Origin: Oceanisphaera pacifica
GTDB lineage: Bacteria; Pseudomonadota; Gammaproteobacteria; Enterobacterales; Aeromonadaceae
NCBI RefSeq assembly: GCF_017498065.1
Contig: NZ_JAGDFX010000006.1
Location: 62,001-126,000 of the forward strand
Length of the DNA stretch: 64,000 nucleotides
Reading direction: 5' to 3'
Made by a program: the position numbers and the translations under genes. This document shows, piece by piece, positions 37,333 to 48,081 of this stretch; within the stretch, counting starts at the first letter, position 1; every line of letters starts with the position of its first letter. Under the pieces are notes generated by a model, which searched no databases, was not told the DNA's origin, and saw only the letters and a list, made by a program, of their open reading frames with translations.

Positions 37333-39124
37333 CGCTATACTCCATCCACTGTAGCTGGCGTGTGACCACGCCTCGCTCTGTTACGCCAAGCTCACCACTC
37401 AAACCAGGAACAGTAGATGAGCCCATGCGTAAATCAGCCAGTTGCGATATCAACACATTGGCATCATAGCCCAGTGCAAATAAGCGCAACCAAGGTGCAC
37501 CAGTAGCGGGCCATAAATTATCTACTTTTTCCATTAACTGTGGGGCACTGCCAAATAACCAGGGCATATCCGCTAATTGTAAGTCATTTAGCTCACTCAT
37601 GGGGGCCTCGCCGGCAGGAATATAGCTGCGCGAGGTGACGTAGGTGGGCAGGCGCTCGCTACGGCTGTCTCTTACAAAGTCAAAGTAAGGCAAAATAAAT
37701 CGCGTTTCGGTAGCGTTAGAAGCCATGTATACCGAATCAATGGGGCCTGTGTTAGCTGGCATGGCGCTAACAGGCTGGATGACTCCGGCCGCTAACGTAC
37801 TGGGCTGGCTTTTAAGTGCCCGGCGCACGTCGTTTTCAATGGATTGCTTATTATTAAAATACGCAATGCGTGCCGCTTGGCCGCTTTGTTGTTGCCAGCG
37901 AGTATTAAACTCGTTGGCCATCCGCCGGCCTAAGGCGTTATTAGGCGCAAACACCAGCGGTTGGCGATGGTCTTGTTCCCAGATGCGCATTGCCGCTTCG
38001 GCCGCTTCTGCTTCAGGAGAAAGTGAGAAGTAATAACGGTGAGGTAAGTCAGTTATCTGGGCTGGCATATTTAAGGCCAGCTGAGGCTGAGCAGGGTCAA
38101 GATTTGCCAGAGCCTCAACGTTGTTTTTAAGGAGAGGGCCAAGAATAAAATCAGCCCCTTTTTGCTGTACTTGCTCATATAGGCTGAACATATCATGGCC
38201 GTTAGTATCAAAGAAACTCAGTTGCGCAGACTGCCCTTGATGTGCGCTTAAAATACCGTTTTTAATTGCATCTGCCTGTTTTGACAGTTTGCCACTGAGC
38301 GGTAATAACACGGCAATATGATGTGCTTGAAATCGAGATATTTCAGGTAGCGTATTGCTGTTAATGTTGCTGGGTAAATACTGCGCCCCTGGATGCTCAG
38401 CATAGCGCTTATACCAAGAATGCAGTTGCCAGTTGCGCTGATCTGCGGCTGTATTGGGGTTATTTAAAATAGCCATTAAGCGCAACCAGCCGTTAACAAG
38501 GTCGCTATTATTTGTGTCTAGCGCTTGGCGCAGTTCAGCTGTTGGTTGGCTGGCTAGCAAGTCATGAATACGGGTTTGATTCGCGTGCAAACTTGAACCA
38601 GCAAGTAATGGGTCACGATGAATCAACATTTGTGCTGCTAAAATGGGTTTCCCTTGCTGCTCAAGACGATTAGCCTGTAATAGCAGGTAGTAACGCTTAG
38701 TGTTAGCGTCTAATGAGTCTAGGTTAATGCTCGCTAGCTGTTGTTCAGCTAACTCATTATGATGACTGGCCATGGCCAGCTCAGCATTAAGTAGAGTTAT
38801 AATGTTGCTTTGTGTGGGCGTAGCATTAGTCGCCATGCTTTTTAATTGGTTGGTGGCGGCAACGAAATTTTCCTCTTTTATCCAAGCTCGAACCGCTAAA
38901 ACTTGCCAGTTAAAAGCATCGTTTTGCTGCGTTTTATTCGCTTGCTGAATATAATAATCGCCAGCCTGCTCTATGGTACTAAACATACCCGGTGCTGGCC
39001 CTGAATGCTGACGTTGCAGTGACGCTGTGCCACAAGCTAGCAGCATTGATGAAAGCACCAGCGTGCAGAGTAGCCGTGTTACACTATTGCGTTGAAGTTG
39101 TGTTGCCAATCCCTTTAATCCCAA
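37262..39124 (-). CDS. lpoA: Penicillin-binding protein activator LpoA
   Basis: Outer-membrane lipoprotein that reaches through the wall to activate PBP1a. The 620-residue protein has a lipoprotein signal with lipobox LLACG (Cys31), an N-terminal helical TPR-like domain (about 45-270) and a C-terminal domain with a periplasmic-binding-protein fold (about 290-600, HHIAVLLPLSGKLSKQADAIKNGILSA). It is somewhat shorter than E. coli LpoA (678). It is divergent from rsmI, as in enterics. Confidence 0.93.
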   Translation of the reverse strand: MGLKGLATQLQRNSVTRLLCTLVLSSMLLACGTASLQRQHSGPAPGMFSTIEQAGDYYIQQANKTQQNDAFNWQVLAVRAWIKEENFVAATNQLKSMATNATPTQSNIITLLNAELAMASHHNELAEQQLASINLDSLDANTKRYYLLLQANRLEQQGKPILAAQMLIHRDPLLAGSSLHANQTRIHDLLASQPTAELRQALDTNNSDLVNGWLRLMAILNNPNTAADQRNWQLHSWYKRYAEHPGAQYLPSNINSNTLPEISRFQAHHIAVLLPLSGKLSKQADAIKNGILSAHQGQSAQLSFFDTNGHDMFSLYEQVQQKGADFILGPLLKNNVEALANLDPAQPQLALNMPAQITDLPHRYYFSLSPEAEAAEAAMRIWEQDHRQPLVFAPNNALGRRMANEFNTRWQQQSGQAARIAYFNNKQSIENDVRRALKSQPSTLAAGVIQPVSAMPANTGPIDSVYMASNATETRFILPYFDFVRDSRSERLPTYVTSRSYIPAGEAPMSELNDLQLADMPWLFGSAPQLMEKVDNLWPATGAPWLRLFALGYDANVLISQLADLRMGSSTVPGLSGELGVTERGVVTRQLQWMEYSDGDWQQYLEQPPESEEQRLTEPQ

Positions 39125-39192
39125 GCTGTGTCATATTGTCCCTAGTGTAATAGGGCGATGACGGTGAAACAATTGTTTACACAGGAGTTCCC

Positions 39193-40035
39193 ATGAGCCA
39201 AACGGCTGCACTTTATATTGTGCCAACCCCTATCGGCAACCTGAATGATATTAGTCAGCGTGCGCTAGACATATTACAGCAAGTTGATCTTATTGCCTGT
39301 GAAGATACCCGTCATACGGCAAAACTGCTATCGCATTACCAAATAAAGAGCGCCACATGGGCATTGCATGATCATAATGAGCAGTATAAATCAGAGCAAC
39401 TGGTTAAGCGCTTATTAAGTGGCCAAAGCATTGCCCTAGTGTCGGATGCGGGCACCCCTTTAATCAGTGATCCGGGGTATCATCTGGTCAATAGCTGTCG
39501 TGATGCAGGCATTCAGGTGATTGCTATCCCTGGCCCTTGTGCGGCGATTACGGCCTTGTCTGCGGCCGGTCTGCCAACCGACCGTTTTGCCTTTGAAGGT
39601 TTTCTGCCCGCCAAAGAAAAGGCGCGACTTGATAAAATTACCCACTTAAAAGATGAAACTCGAACTTTGGTTTTTTATGAGTCGCCGCGTCGTTTGCTAG
39701 ACAGTGTTGCCGCGATAGTGAAGGTATTAGGTGAATATCGTCAAATTGTGGTGGCGCGAGAGATAACCAAGACCTTTGAAACCATTCATAGCCTACCTGC
39801 CGCTGAGATGCAGGCTTGGTTACAAGCCGATAGTAATCGCTGTCGTGGTGAAATTGTGTTGATGGTGGCGGGGTATAGACCCAGTAGTGAAGATGAGTTA
39901 TCAGCTAAGGTAATACGCACCTTAACCTTATTGCGTGCCGAGCTGCCACTGAAAAAAGCCGCCGCTTTAACCGCCGACATCCATGGTGCTAAAAAGAACG
40001 AGCTGTATAAATACGGCCTAGAAAACGGGCTGTAA
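39193..40035 (+). CDS. rsmI: 16S rRNA (cytidine-1402-2'-O)-methyltransferase RsmI
   Basis: Methylates the ribose of C1402 in the decoding centre together with RsmH, which is encoded 1.2 kb downstream. The 280-residue protein has the tetrapyrrole-methylase fold: [16 protein letters not shown] at the start, [25 protein letters not shown] and the [16 protein letters not shown] cofactor loop. A GGAG site precedes the ATG at 39193. Confidence 0.96.
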   Translation: MSQTAALYIVPTPIGNLNDISQRALDILQQVDLIACEDTRHTAKLLSHYQIKSATWALHDHNEQYKSEQLVKRLLSGQSIALVSDAGTPLISDPGYHLVNSCRDAGIQVIAIPGPCAAITALSAAGLPTDRFAFEGFLPAKEKARLDKITHLKDETRTLVFYESPRRLLDSVAAIVKVLGEYRQIVVAREITKTFETIHSLPAAEMQAWLQADSNRCRGEIVLMVAGYRPSSEDELSAKVIRTLTLLRAELPLKKAAALTADIHGAKKNELYKYGLENGL

Positions 40036-40044
40036 GATTAAGAT

Positions 40045-40149
40045 AATGTTGAGTGTTGAATTAAAGACTAAAAGCTTAAGACAAAAATATTGGGCTTTCG
40101 GTCTAATGTTTTTATTCGATTCAACATTAAAAATTCAGCATTCAACATT
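40045..40149. repeat. Inverted heptamer-type repeats (ATTCAAC family) upstream of rnpB
   Basis: AATGTTGAGTGTTGAATT (40045-40062) and AATTCAGCATTCAACATT (40132-40149) are inverted copies matching at 16 of 18 positions, and a further ATTCAACATT lies between them near 40119. The right copy reads as 7-bp units ATTCAGC and ATTCAAC. The right arm overlaps the first two bases of the rnpB -35 element. Confidence 0.6.
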
Positions 40150-40176
40150 GGTATAAGATTACGGTTGGTGTACAAT
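40148..40176 (+). promoter_or_regulatory. Promoter of rnpB
   Basis: TTGGTA (40148-40153), a 17-bp spacer and TACAAT (40171-40176) lie eight bases ahead of the expected 5' end of RNase P RNA at 40184. Confidence 0.7.
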
Positions 40177-40183
40177 CCGCGCC

Positions 40184-40566
<383 letters not shown>

Positions 40567-40571
40567 CATTT

Positions 40572-40603
40572 AAAAAAACGCAGCTTCGGCTGCGTTTTTT
40601 TTT
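40572..40603 (+). terminator. Terminator of rnpB
   Basis: ACGCAGC-TTCG-GCTGCGT hairpin (40578-40595) with a stable tetraloop, flanked by seven A residues and followed by a run of T residues. Confidence 0.92.
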
Positions 40604-40665
40604 GTCGTTACCTTAAAGATAAGATCGCTTTCAGCCATATCGTGTATTTTTTCTCCTTTTGTTGC

Positions 40666-40694
40666 TTGAAATGCAAGTGATCGCTCCTTACACT
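40666..40694 (+). promoter_or_regulatory. Predicted promoter of the dcw cluster (mraZp)
   Basis: TTGAAA (40666-40671), a 17-bp spacer and TACACT (40689-40694). The start would fall near 40701, at the left edge of the MraZ boxes, so repressor binding would block it. Confidence 0.5.
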
Positions 40695-40703
40695 CTAGCG
40701 AAG

Positions 40704-40728
40704 TGGGAAAAAGTGGTTTTTTGTGGAA
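40704..40728 (+). promoter_or_regulatory. Three phased MraZ operator boxes
   Basis: TGGGA (40704), TGGTT (40714) and TGGAA (40724) are repeated with exact 10-bp spacing, that is, 5-bp boxes separated by 5 bases. This is the arrangement bound by MraZ (TGGGN direct repeats) in E. coli, although only the first box keeps the third G. Confidence 0.65.
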
Positions 40729-40752
40729 CATTTTAGCGGTTAAGGACTCATA

Positions 40753-41211
40753 ATGCTGCGTGGTGCTCACGCCATCAGCCTAGATAGCAAAGGCCGTTTG
40801 GCAATACCAACTCGATACCGAGATAAGTTGCGCGATGAATGCGACGGCCTTTTAGTGTGCACTGTAGACCTGTTTGATCCCTGCTTATTACTCTACCCTC
40901 TTAATGAATGGGAGCTCATAGAGAAGAAGCTGCGCACATTATCCAGTACACAGCCTCAAGAACGTCGCTTGCAGCGAGTATTACTCGGGCATGCCAGTGA
41001 ATGTGAGCTTGATACGCAAGGACGTGTATTAGTGCCAAGTACGCTGAGACAACATAGCGAACTGAATAAAAAAATTATGTTAGTGGGCCAACTCAATAAA
41101 TTTGAAATATGGAATGAGGCACGCTGGCAACAACAAATTAGCGATGATTTGCAGGCGCTTCCTCAAGAAGACTGGAAATTATCGGCACGACTGCAGGACT
41201 TCGCGTTATAA
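40753..41211 (+). CDS. mraZ: Transcriptional regulator MraZ
   Basis: AbrB-like ring-forming DNA-binding protein that represses its own dcw operon. The 152-residue protein has two MraZ repeats with the [14 protein letters not shown] and [13 protein letters not shown] signatures (about 10-23 and 85-97). TAAGGA six bases ahead of the ATG is the ribosome site. Candidate operator boxes lie 25-50 bp upstream. rsmH begins one base after the stop codon. Confidence 0.96.
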   Translation: MLRGAHAISLDSKGRLAIPTRYRDKLRDECDGLLVCTVDLFDPCLLLYPLNEWELIEKKLRTLSSTQPQERRLQRVLLGHASECELDTQGRVLVPSTLRQHSELNKKIMLVGQLNKFEIWNEARWQQQISDDLQALPQEDWKLSARLQDFAL

Positions 41212-41212
41212 C

Positions 41213-42157
41213 ATGAGTGAACAACAGGCACATATTACAGTGCTGCTAAATGAAGCAGTGGCGGGCTTACATATTAAACCCGATGGTATTTACGTTGATG
41301 GCACCTTTGGTCGTGGCGGGCACTCCCGTCATATATTGTCGCAATTAGGCCCTAATGGTCGGCTGTTAGCTATCGATCGTGACCCTCAAGCCATTGCTGA
41401 AGCCGCTACTATTGACGACCCTCGCTTTCAAATACTACACGGCCCCTTCTCACGTCTGGCCGAGATGATGGCTGAACTTGGGCTATCACAAAAAGTAGAC
41501 GGAGTTTTACTCGACTTAGGGGTGTCTTCTCCACAATTAGATGAAGCGGCTCGTGGCTTTAGCTTTCAAAAAGATGGCCCACTCGATATGCGTATGGATA
41601 CCACTTGTGGCCAAAGTGCCGCCGAGTGGTTAGCTCAAGCGAGCGAAGATGATATTACTTGGGTGTTAAAAAACTACGGCGAAGAAAAGTTTGCCCGTAA
41701 AATTGCCCGCGCAATTGTGTTTGATCGTGCCACCGAGCCCTATACTCGCACCCGTGCTTTGGCGCAAATGATTGCCCGCGTTAGCCCCAGTAAAGACAAG
41801 CATAAACACGCGGCAACCCGCAGTTTTCAGGCAATTCGTATTCATGTTAATGGTGAGCTAGATGAAATTGAGCAAGCGTTAGATGGATCGCTAGAGGTAT
41901 TGAAAACTGGAGGGCGCTTGTCGGTGATTAGTTTTCACTCGCTAGAAGATCGCATTGTTAAGCGCTTTATTCGCAAACATGAAAAAGGGCCCGAATTTCC
42001 GCCAGGATTACCCTTAACCGAAGCTCAGCTGTCGGGGGGGCGTTTATTAAAAAGTATCGGTAAGGCCCAAAAGCCATCGGCAGAAGAAGTGAACGCTAAC
42101 CCGCGCTCTCGCAGCTCGGTATTACGGGTTGCTGAGCGATTGGATGCACAAAGGTGA
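41213..42157 (+). CDS. rsmH: 16S rRNA (cytosine-1402-N4)-methyltransferase RsmH
   Basis: Base methyltransferase acting on C1402, partner of RsmI. From ATG 41213 it has 314 residues with the start [13 protein letters not shown], the AdoMet loop [30 protein letters not shown] and the late [14 protein letters not shown] motif. A frame opening at 41102 lies inside mraZ and is not used. It overlaps ftsL by four bases. Earlier name mraW. Confidence 0.96.
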   Translation: MSEQQAHITVLLNEAVAGLHIKPDGIYVDGTFGRGGHSRHILSQLGPNGRLLAIDRDPQAIAEAATIDDPRFQILHGPFSRLAEMMAELGLSQKVDGVLLDLGVSSPQLDEAARGFSFQKDGPLDMRMDTTCGQSAAEWLAQASEDDITWVLKNYGEEKFARKIARAIVFDRATEPYTRTRALAQMIARVSPSKDKHKHAATRSFQAIRIHVNGELDEIEQALDGSLEVLKTGGRLSVISFHSLEDRIVKRFIRKHEKGPEFPPGLPLTEAQLSGGRLLKSIGKAQKPSAEEVNANPRSRSSVLRVAERLDAQR

Positions 42158-42468
42158 GAGCGATACGCATTAATCTAGCCAAAGAAATTGGCCAAGACTT
42201 ACTACGCTATAAATGGCTACTGCTGTTGGCGCTGTGTACCTTAGGATCAGCGCTAGCTGTGGTAGTGGTAACCCAAGAGACTCGGCAATTTACCAGCGAG
42301 TATAATGAGCTAATGGCTGAGCAAGATAGACTTGATATTGAATGGCGACACTTGCTGTTAGAGCAAAATACCTTAATGGAACACAGCCGGATAGAAGCGC
42401 TTGCCCGCGATAAACTAGGCATGCAGCGCCCAGCTCCTGCACAAGAAAAATTGGTGACACAAGGATGA
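42154..42468 (+). CDS. ftsL: Cell division protein FtsL
   Basis: Small bitopic divisome protein that works with FtsQ, FtsB and FtsI. The 104-residue protein has a short cytoplasmic N-terminus, one span (about 20-38, [19 protein letters not shown]) and a periplasmic coiled coil (about 45-90) with a leucine heptad, ending [16 protein letters not shown]. It starts at GTG 42154 inside the rsmH stop and overlaps ftsI by four bases. Confidence 0.94.
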   Translation: MRAIRINLAKEIGQDLLRYKWLLLLALCTLGSALAVVVVTQETRQFTSEYNELMAEQDRLDIEWRHLLLEQNTLMEHSRIEALARDKLGMQRPAPAQEKLVTQG

Positions 42469-44192
42469 ATCGGCGCAAGCAAACTAAAAAAGAGCCGCTA
42501 TTGAAAGGCTGGCGTTTTGTCACCGTATGTAGTGTCATTTTGTTGGCCTTTGTGGCGCTATTTGCCAGAGCGGCGTGGATCCAAGTCGTGTCACCCGATC
42601 GGTTGCGTATGGAAGGCGATATGCGCAGCTTACGTACCACCGTATCTAGTACAAATCGTGGCATGATTATGGACAGACACGGTGAGGAGTTGGCGGTGTC
42701 GGTGCCGGTACAGGCGGTATGGGCGGATCCTAAACAAGTACATGCTGAGCTAAGTTTAGAAAAAGAACAGGCTTGGCAAGCGCTAGCCGATGTATTAGGT
42801 GAATCGCGAGATCGGCTGGTTAAGCGTGTTGATAATCCTAAGCGACGTTTTGTCTATTTGCAGCGTCAAGTGACCCCTGCCGTTGCCGAGTATATTCGTA
42901 AGTTACGTTTGCCCGGGGTGCACTTGCGCCCAGAAGAACGCCGTTTTTATCCCACCGGCGAAATTAACGCCCATATGGTGGGGCTAACCAATATCGATGG
43001 TAATGGTATTGAAGGAATAGAACGGGGCTATAATGAGTGGCTCACCGCTCAAGCGGGTGAGCGCCGAGTGCGCAAAGATAGAAATGGTCGAGTCATTGAA
43101 GAGTTAGGAGTGGTGTCTGAGGCGCGTCAAGCTAATGACATACATTTAACCATTGATCAGCGTCTGCAAGCCTTGGCCTATCGTTCACTAAAGCGGGCCA
43201 GTGAATATCACAGAGCAACGTCTGCCTCATTAGTAATGCTGGATGTGAAAACGGGTGAAGTATTAGCAATGGTGAATACGCCCTCTTTTAACCCCAATAA
43301 TCGCAGCCAATATCAAAGTTTTCGTGCCCGTAACCGCGCCGTTACCGACACTTACGAGCCCGGCTCTACTCTTAAACCACTGATCGTGGTGAGTGCATTA
43401 GAAAACGGCATTGTTCATGCTGACTCTATTATTGATACCAGTCCCGGTTGGATGCGCCTAGGGGGAAAGCGAGTATCAGATACCCGAAATCTTGGCAAAA
43501 TCAGTGTACAAACTGTGCTGCAACGCTCTTCCAACATGGGCATGGTGCGTATGGCACTACAAGAAACGCCCGAACAGTTGATTGATACCTTGTATCGTTT
43601 TGGATTAGGGATTGATTCTGGCATGGGACTGGTTGGTGAAAGTTCCGGCTTGGTGCCACAGCGCCGCCGTTGGTCAGATATTGAACAAGCGACCTTATCA
43701 TTTGGTTATGGCCTAACCGTGACACCGCTGCAATTAGCGCAAGCCTATGCGGTTATAGCCAATGGTGGTGTGCGCAATCCTCTCTCTATTATTAAGCGTG
43801 ATCATGTTGTTCAGGGTGAGCAAGTGGTGCCCAAGCAACATGCCGATGCCGTGTTACAGATGTTAGAAAGTGTGGTGGGCCCAGGCGGTACTGCACGTAA
43901 AGCGGCCATTCCCGGTTATCGAGTGGCAGGGAAAACCGGTACCTCAAGAAAAGCCATTGCTGGTGGTTACGGTAATGATTATGTGGGTGTCTTTGCCGGC
44001 ATGGCGCCAGTCAGTGACCCTCGTCTAGCCATGGTGGTAATTATGAATGAGCCTCAGGGTGAGAAATATTATGGCGGTGATGTGGCGGCACCTGTGTTTG
44101 CTGAAGTGATGAGCGGCGCTTTGCAATTAATGAACATTCGCCCCGATGGTGCAGAAGAAGAACAATTTCAACTAGCAGGTGTAGGAGGATAA
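42465..44192 (+). CDS. ftsI: Septal peptidoglycan transpeptidase FtsI (PBP3)
   Basis: Cross-links septal peptidoglycan and is a beta-lactam target. The 575-residue protein has one N-terminal span (about 19-38), a dimerisation/pedestal domain (about 55-220) and the transpeptidase domain with catalytic Ser301 in STLK, SSN at 355-357 and KTGT at 490-493. All three penicillin-binding motifs are intact. It starts with an ATGA overlap with ftsL. Confidence 0.97.
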   Translation: MNRRKQTKKEPLLKGWRFVTVCSVILLAFVALFARAAWIQVVSPDRLRMEGDMRSLRTTVSSTNRGMIMDRHGEELAVSVPVQAVWADPKQVHAELSLEKEQAWQALADVLGESRDRLVKRVDNPKRRFVYLQRQVTPAVAEYIRKLRLPGVHLRPEERRFYPTGEINAHMVGLTNIDGNGIEGIERGYNEWLTAQAGERRVRKDRNGRVIEELGVVSEARQANDIHLTIDQRLQALAYRSLKRASEYHRATSASLVMLDVKTGEVLAMVNTPSFNPNNRSQYQSFRARNRAVTDTYEPGSTLKPLIVVSALENGIVHADSIIDTSPGWMRLGGKRVSDTRNLGKISVQTVLQRSSNMGMVRMALQETPEQLIDTLYRFGLGIDSGMGLVGESSGLVPQRRRWSDIEQATLSFGYGLTVTPLQLAQAYAVIANGGVRNPLSIIKRDHVVQGEQVVPKQHADAVLQMLESVVGPGGTARKAAIPGYRVAGKTGTSRKAIAGGYGNDYVGVFAGMAPVSDPRLAMVVIMNEPQGEKYYGGDVAAPVFAEVMSGALQLMNIRPDGAEEEQFQLAGVGG

Positions 44193-44193
44193 C

Positions 44194-45666
44194 ATGGCCC
44201 TGACTCTCAGAGATTTAGCCGTACCCTTAGGGCTGTCGGCTCCGCCTATTACGATCAATAGCCTGACGTTAGACAGCCGAGCCGTGACGCTCGGCGCTTT
44301 ATTTATTGCGGTGAATGGGCATAGCGTTGATGGACGTGATTTTATTGATAGCGCATTAACAGCCGGTGCCGCTGCCGTGATGTATGAAGTGGACAGCCCT
44401 GAGTTGGCAGGCTTGAATCATCAAGACCACCGTCTACTCGGCGTGTATCGGCTGCGAGAGCAATTATCACTGTTAGCGGGTGTGTTTTATGGTGATAGCT
44501 CGTCGAACCTGCAATTAGTAGGTGTAACAGGGACTAATGGTAAAAGCACCATTACCCAGCTGATTGCAAATTGGAGCTGTTTATTAGGTACCCAAGCGGG
44601 TGTGATGGGCACCTTAGGCAATGGCCTCTATGGCAACTTACAATTAGCGGCTAATACCACAGGCTCAGCTATAGAAGTACAGCAACAACTGGCACAGCAA
44701 GCTGGCGCAGGAGCGAGGCGGATTGCCATGGAGGTGTCGTCTCATGGTTTACATCAGCATAGGGTTGCTGCGCTGGATTTCGATGTCGCTATTTTTACCA
44801 ATCTGAGCCGAGATCATCTCGACTATCATGGCACCATGGCAGAGTATGCGGCCACTAAGCGCCAGTTATTTGAGCAATGCCTGCAATCTAAAATCATTAA
44901 TGCCGATGATCCTATTGGTCGGCGTTGGTTAATGGACTACCCCAAAGCCATCGCTTATAGCGTACATGGCCGACTGAGTGACTTTAATGGCCCACAGTTA
45001 GTAGCAGAAACCGTACATTTCTATAGTGATGGCTTGAAAGTGACCATTAACTCCGACTGGGGAAATGGTGTATTATCCGCCCCCCTAATGGGACGCTTTA
45101 ATGTGGCTAACCTACTTGCGGCCATGGGCGCATTATTAGCACTGGGGGCATCATTTGAACAATTATTAGCCACGGCACCTCAGTTATCGGGTGTGGCGGG
45201 TCGTATGGAAACGTTTTTCAAACCTAATAAGCCTTTGGTGGTGGTGGATTACGCCCATACTCCCGATGCATTAGAGCAAGCGCTAGAAGCATTGCGCCAA
45301 CATTGTAAAGGGCGTTTATGGTGCATTGTTGGGTGCGGGGGGGACCGAGATAAAGGTAAGCGGCCACTAATGGCTGCGGCTGCAGAGCAGGGAAGTGATC
45401 AGGTTATTTTAACTGATGATAACCCGCGTACTGAGTCCGCGTCGGCCATTATTGACGATATGTGCCAAGGTCTTGATGACACCAGTGCATTGCTGATTAT
45501 TCATCAAAGAGCAGAGGCCTTAGCTTACGCTATTGAGCAGGCGGAAGCCGAAGATATTATTTTAGTGGCCGGTAAAGGCCATGAGGATTATCAGATAGTG
45601 GGCACTGACAAAATACATTATAGCGACCGAGAAACGGCAGCGACATTATTGGAATGCAACGGATGA
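44194..45666 (+). CDS. murE: UDP-MurNAc-tripeptide synthetase MurE
   Basis: Adds meso-diaminopimelate to UDP-MurNAc-L-Ala-D-Glu. The 490-residue protein has the ATP loop GTNGKST (about 111-117), the AMEVSSHGLHQHR segment and the DNPR motif at 409-412 that selects diaminopimelate over lysine, showing a Gram-negative type stem peptide. It begins one base after ftsI. Confidence 0.96.
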   Translation: MALTLRDLAVPLGLSAPPITINSLTLDSRAVTLGALFIAVNGHSVDGRDFIDSALTAGAAAVMYEVDSPELAGLNHQDHRLLGVYRLREQLSLLAGVFYGDSSSNLQLVGVTGTNGKSTITQLIANWSCLLGTQAGVMGTLGNGLYGNLQLAANTTGSAIEVQQQLAQQAGAGARRIAMEVSSHGLHQHRVAALDFDVAIFTNLSRDHLDYHGTMAEYAATKRQLFEQCLQSKIINADDPIGRRWLMDYPKAIAYSVHGRLSDFNGPQLVAETVHFYSDGLKVTINSDWGNGVLSAPLMGRFNVANLLAAMGALLALGASFEQLLATAPQLSGVAGRMETFFKPNKPLVVVDYAHTPDALEQALEALRQHCKGRLWCIVGCGGDRDKGKRPLMAAAAEQGSDQVILTDDNPRTESASAIIDDMCQGLDDTSALLIIHQRAEALAYAIEQAEAEDIILVAGKGHEDYQIVGTDKIHYSDRETAATLLECNG

Positions 45667-47003
45667 TCCCTCTTAGCCTTGAGCAAATCGCACAGGCCTC
45701 TGGTGGCGAGCTGCGCGGTGAGGATACTCAGATTATTGCCGTGACCACCGACAGCCGTCAGCCATTAACGAATGGCGGCTTATTTATCGCACTCAGCGGT
45801 GAGCATTTTGACGGTCATAGCTTTGCGAAGGCCGCACTGCAACAAGGTGCCAGCGCCCTATTGGTTGAGCGCTGGTTAGATGTAGAGGTGGCACAAATTA
45901 AAGTGGCCGATACTCGACTTGCCTTAGGTGTGTTGGGCGGCTTGGTACGCAGCTTAAGCTCGGCCAAAGTGTTAGCCATTACGGGCAGCTGCGGTAAAAC
46001 CACGGTCAAAGAAATGGCGGCGGCTATTCTGCGCCAACAGGGTAAGGTCTTGGCCACTAAAGGTAATTTTAATAATGAAATTGGCGTGCCATTAACTTTA
46101 TGTGAGCTTAGCCCTGATACCGAATATGCGGTGATAGAGCTGGGGGCGAATCATGTGGGTGAAATTGCCTGGACCAGCTCGCTGACTGAGCCTGATGTGG
46201 CGCTTATTAACAATGTGGAAGCCTCACACCTTGAAGGCTTTGGTTCATTAGAGGGTGTGGCACAGGCAAAAGGCGAAATATATGACGGCCTAGTGGAGGG
46301 CGGAGTGGCCATTGCGAATGGCGATAGCCCGTTTTGTGCCCTGTGGAAGCAGCAGCATGAATTAGTCTATTTTGGTGAGCATAGAGATGTTCAAGCTCGT
46401 GATATCAAGTTAGACATCACTGGGTGTGCCAGCTTTCGTTTGCTAACAAGCCAAGGTGAGGTAGCCATACAGCTGCCGGTGCCCGGTAAACATAATGTCT
46501 CTAATGCGCTAGCGGCAGCGGCGGCCACCGAAGCCCTAGGCGCTAACTTAGCTGATATTGCCAGCGGCTTGAGTCAGTTTGAGTCGTCTGCAGGTCGCTT
46601 GCAAGTGTGGGAGCGTCCTGGTTTGACACTGCTGGATGATACTTATAATGCCAGTGTGGCTTCGGTATTAGCGGGTCTAGACACCTTAGCTAGCCTCCCA
46701 GGCTTTCATATTTTTGTATTTGGCGATATGGGAGAGCTGGGGGATTATAGTAAAACGATGCATACTCAAGTAGGCGAACACGCTAAAAGACTGGGCATCG
46801 ATTGCGTCATGACAGTAGGTAAAGACAGTCAGTACACGGCAACAGCGGCTCAGGGGCTGCATTTTGCCGATAAACAACAATTACAACCAGCGTTGCTCAA
46901 TACGCTGGCTCAACACAATAAGGTCGTGGTTTTGATTAAGGGTGCGCGTAGTGCTCGAATGGAAGAGATCGTTCGAGTCATTCAGGGAGAGGCAACATGC
47001 TAG
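45663..47003 (+). CDS. murF: D-Ala-D-Ala-adding ligase MurF
   Basis: Adds D-alanyl-D-alanine to UDP-MurNAc-tripeptide. I start it at ATG 45663 (ATGA overlap with the murE stop), because [15 protein letters not shown] is the usual N-terminus; an in-frame ATG at 45654 would add three residues. The 446-residue protein has TTDSR, the ATP loop [11 protein letters not shown], the [10 protein letters not shown] segment and LLDDTYNAS. It overlaps mraY by seven bases. Confidence 0.96.
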   Translation: MIPLSLEQIAQASGGELRGEDTQIIAVTTDSRQPLTNGGLFIALSGEHFDGHSFAKAALQQGASALLVERWLDVEVAQIKVADTRLALGVLGGLVRSLSSAKVLAITGSCGKTTVKEMAAAILRQQGKVLATKGNFNNEIGVPLTLCELSPDTEYAVIELGANHVGEIAWTSSLTEPDVALINNVEASHLEGFGSLEGVAQAKGEIYDGLVEGGVAIANGDSPFCALWKQQHELVYFGEHRDVQARDIKLDITGCASFRLLTSQGEVAIQLPVPGKHNVSNALAAAAATEALGANLADIASGLSQFESSAGRLQVWERPGLTLLDDTYNASVASVLAGLDTLASLPGFHIFVFGDMGELGDYSKTMHTQVGEHAKRLGIDCVMTVGKDSQYTATAAQGLHFADKQQLQPALLNTLAQHNKVVVLIKGARSARMEEIVRVIQGEATC

Positions 47004-48079
47004 TGTGGCTGGCGGAGTTGCTGACCCCTTATTTCAGCTTTTTAAACGTATTTTCTTATCTGACCTTCAGAGCGGTTATTGCTATTTTAACCGGTTTATT
47101 TGTCTGTTTATGGATTGGCCCCCGCTTGATCCGTCGCTTGCAAATGCTACAGATTGGCCAAGTGGTACGCAACGATGGCCCCGAATCCCACTTAAGTAAA
47201 TCCGGCACTCCCACCATGGGGGGCTTGATGATCTTAATTTCGATTTTTATCACAGTCTTGCTATGGGCGCGATTAGATAACCCTTATGTTTGGATAGTGC
47301 TATTTGTACTGGGTGCATTTGGTGCTATTGGTTTTGTGGATGACTATCGCAAAGTGGTGCATAAAAATACTGATGGGCTAGTGGCACGCTGGAAGTACTT
47401 TTGGCAATCGGCTGCCGCTCTTGTTGCCGCCTTTTTAGCCTACTGGGCTGCGCAAGACCCCGCTCAAACCCAGTTAGTGGTACCGTTTTTTAAAGATGTG
47501 ATGCCGCAACTTGGCTTGTTTTTTATCATTCTTAGCTACTTTGTGATTGTGGGTTCAAGTAATGCGGTTAATTTAACAGACGGACTCGATGGCTTAGCGA
47601 TTATGCCAGTGGTGATGGTTTCTGCAGGCTTTGCGTTAGTCGCTTGGGCGACGGGTAATGTGAACTTTGCTGAGTACCTGCATATTCCATTTGTCCCTTA
47701 TGCCGGTGAACTCACGGTGTTTTGTACTGCTATGGTGGGGGCAGGTCTTGGCTTTTTGTGGTTTAACACCTATCCCGCACAAGTCTTTATGGGCGATGTG
47801 GGCTCACTTGCCCTAGGCGCAACATTGGGTGTGATTGCCATACTGGTTCGCCAAGAGTTTCTGCTAGTTATTATGGGCGGTATCTTTGTGATTGAAACCC
47901 TGTCGGTGATATTACAAGTAGGCTCTTACAAAATTCGCGGTCAGCGTATTTTTCGTATGGCGCCGATCCACCATCACTATGAGCTAAAAGGGTGGCCTGA
48001 GCCAAGAGTGATTGTGCGCTTTTGGATCATTACCCTAATGTTGGTATTGATTGGTTTAGCAACCTTAAAGGTGAGATAA
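46997..48079 (+). CDS. mraY: Phospho-MurNAc-pentapeptide transferase MraY
   Basis: Integral-membrane enzyme making lipid I from UDP-MurNAc-pentapeptide and undecaprenyl phosphate. The 360-residue protein has about ten spans, the [11 protein letters not shown] loop, the catalytic aspartates in GFVDDYRKV and [11 protein letters not shown], and the [19 protein letters not shown] motif near the C-terminus. Confidence 0.97.
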   Translation: MLVWLAELLTPYFSFLNVFSYLTFRAVIAILTGLFVCLWIGPRLIRRLQMLQIGQVVRNDGPESHLSKSGTPTMGGLMILISIFITVLLWARLDNPYVWIVLFVLGAFGAIGFVDDYRKVVHKNTDGLVARWKYFWQSAAALVAAFLAYWAAQDPAQTQLVVPFFKDVMPQLGLFFIILSYFVIVGSSNAVNLTDGLDGLAIMPVVMVSAGFALVAWATGNVNFAEYLHIPFVPYAGELTVFCTAMVGAGLGFLWFNTYPAQVFMGDVGSLALGATLGVIAILVRQEFLLVIMGGIFVIETLSVILQVGSYKIRGQRIFRMAPIHHHYELKGWPEPRVIVRFWIITLMLVLIGLATLKVR

Positions 48080-48081
48080 AA

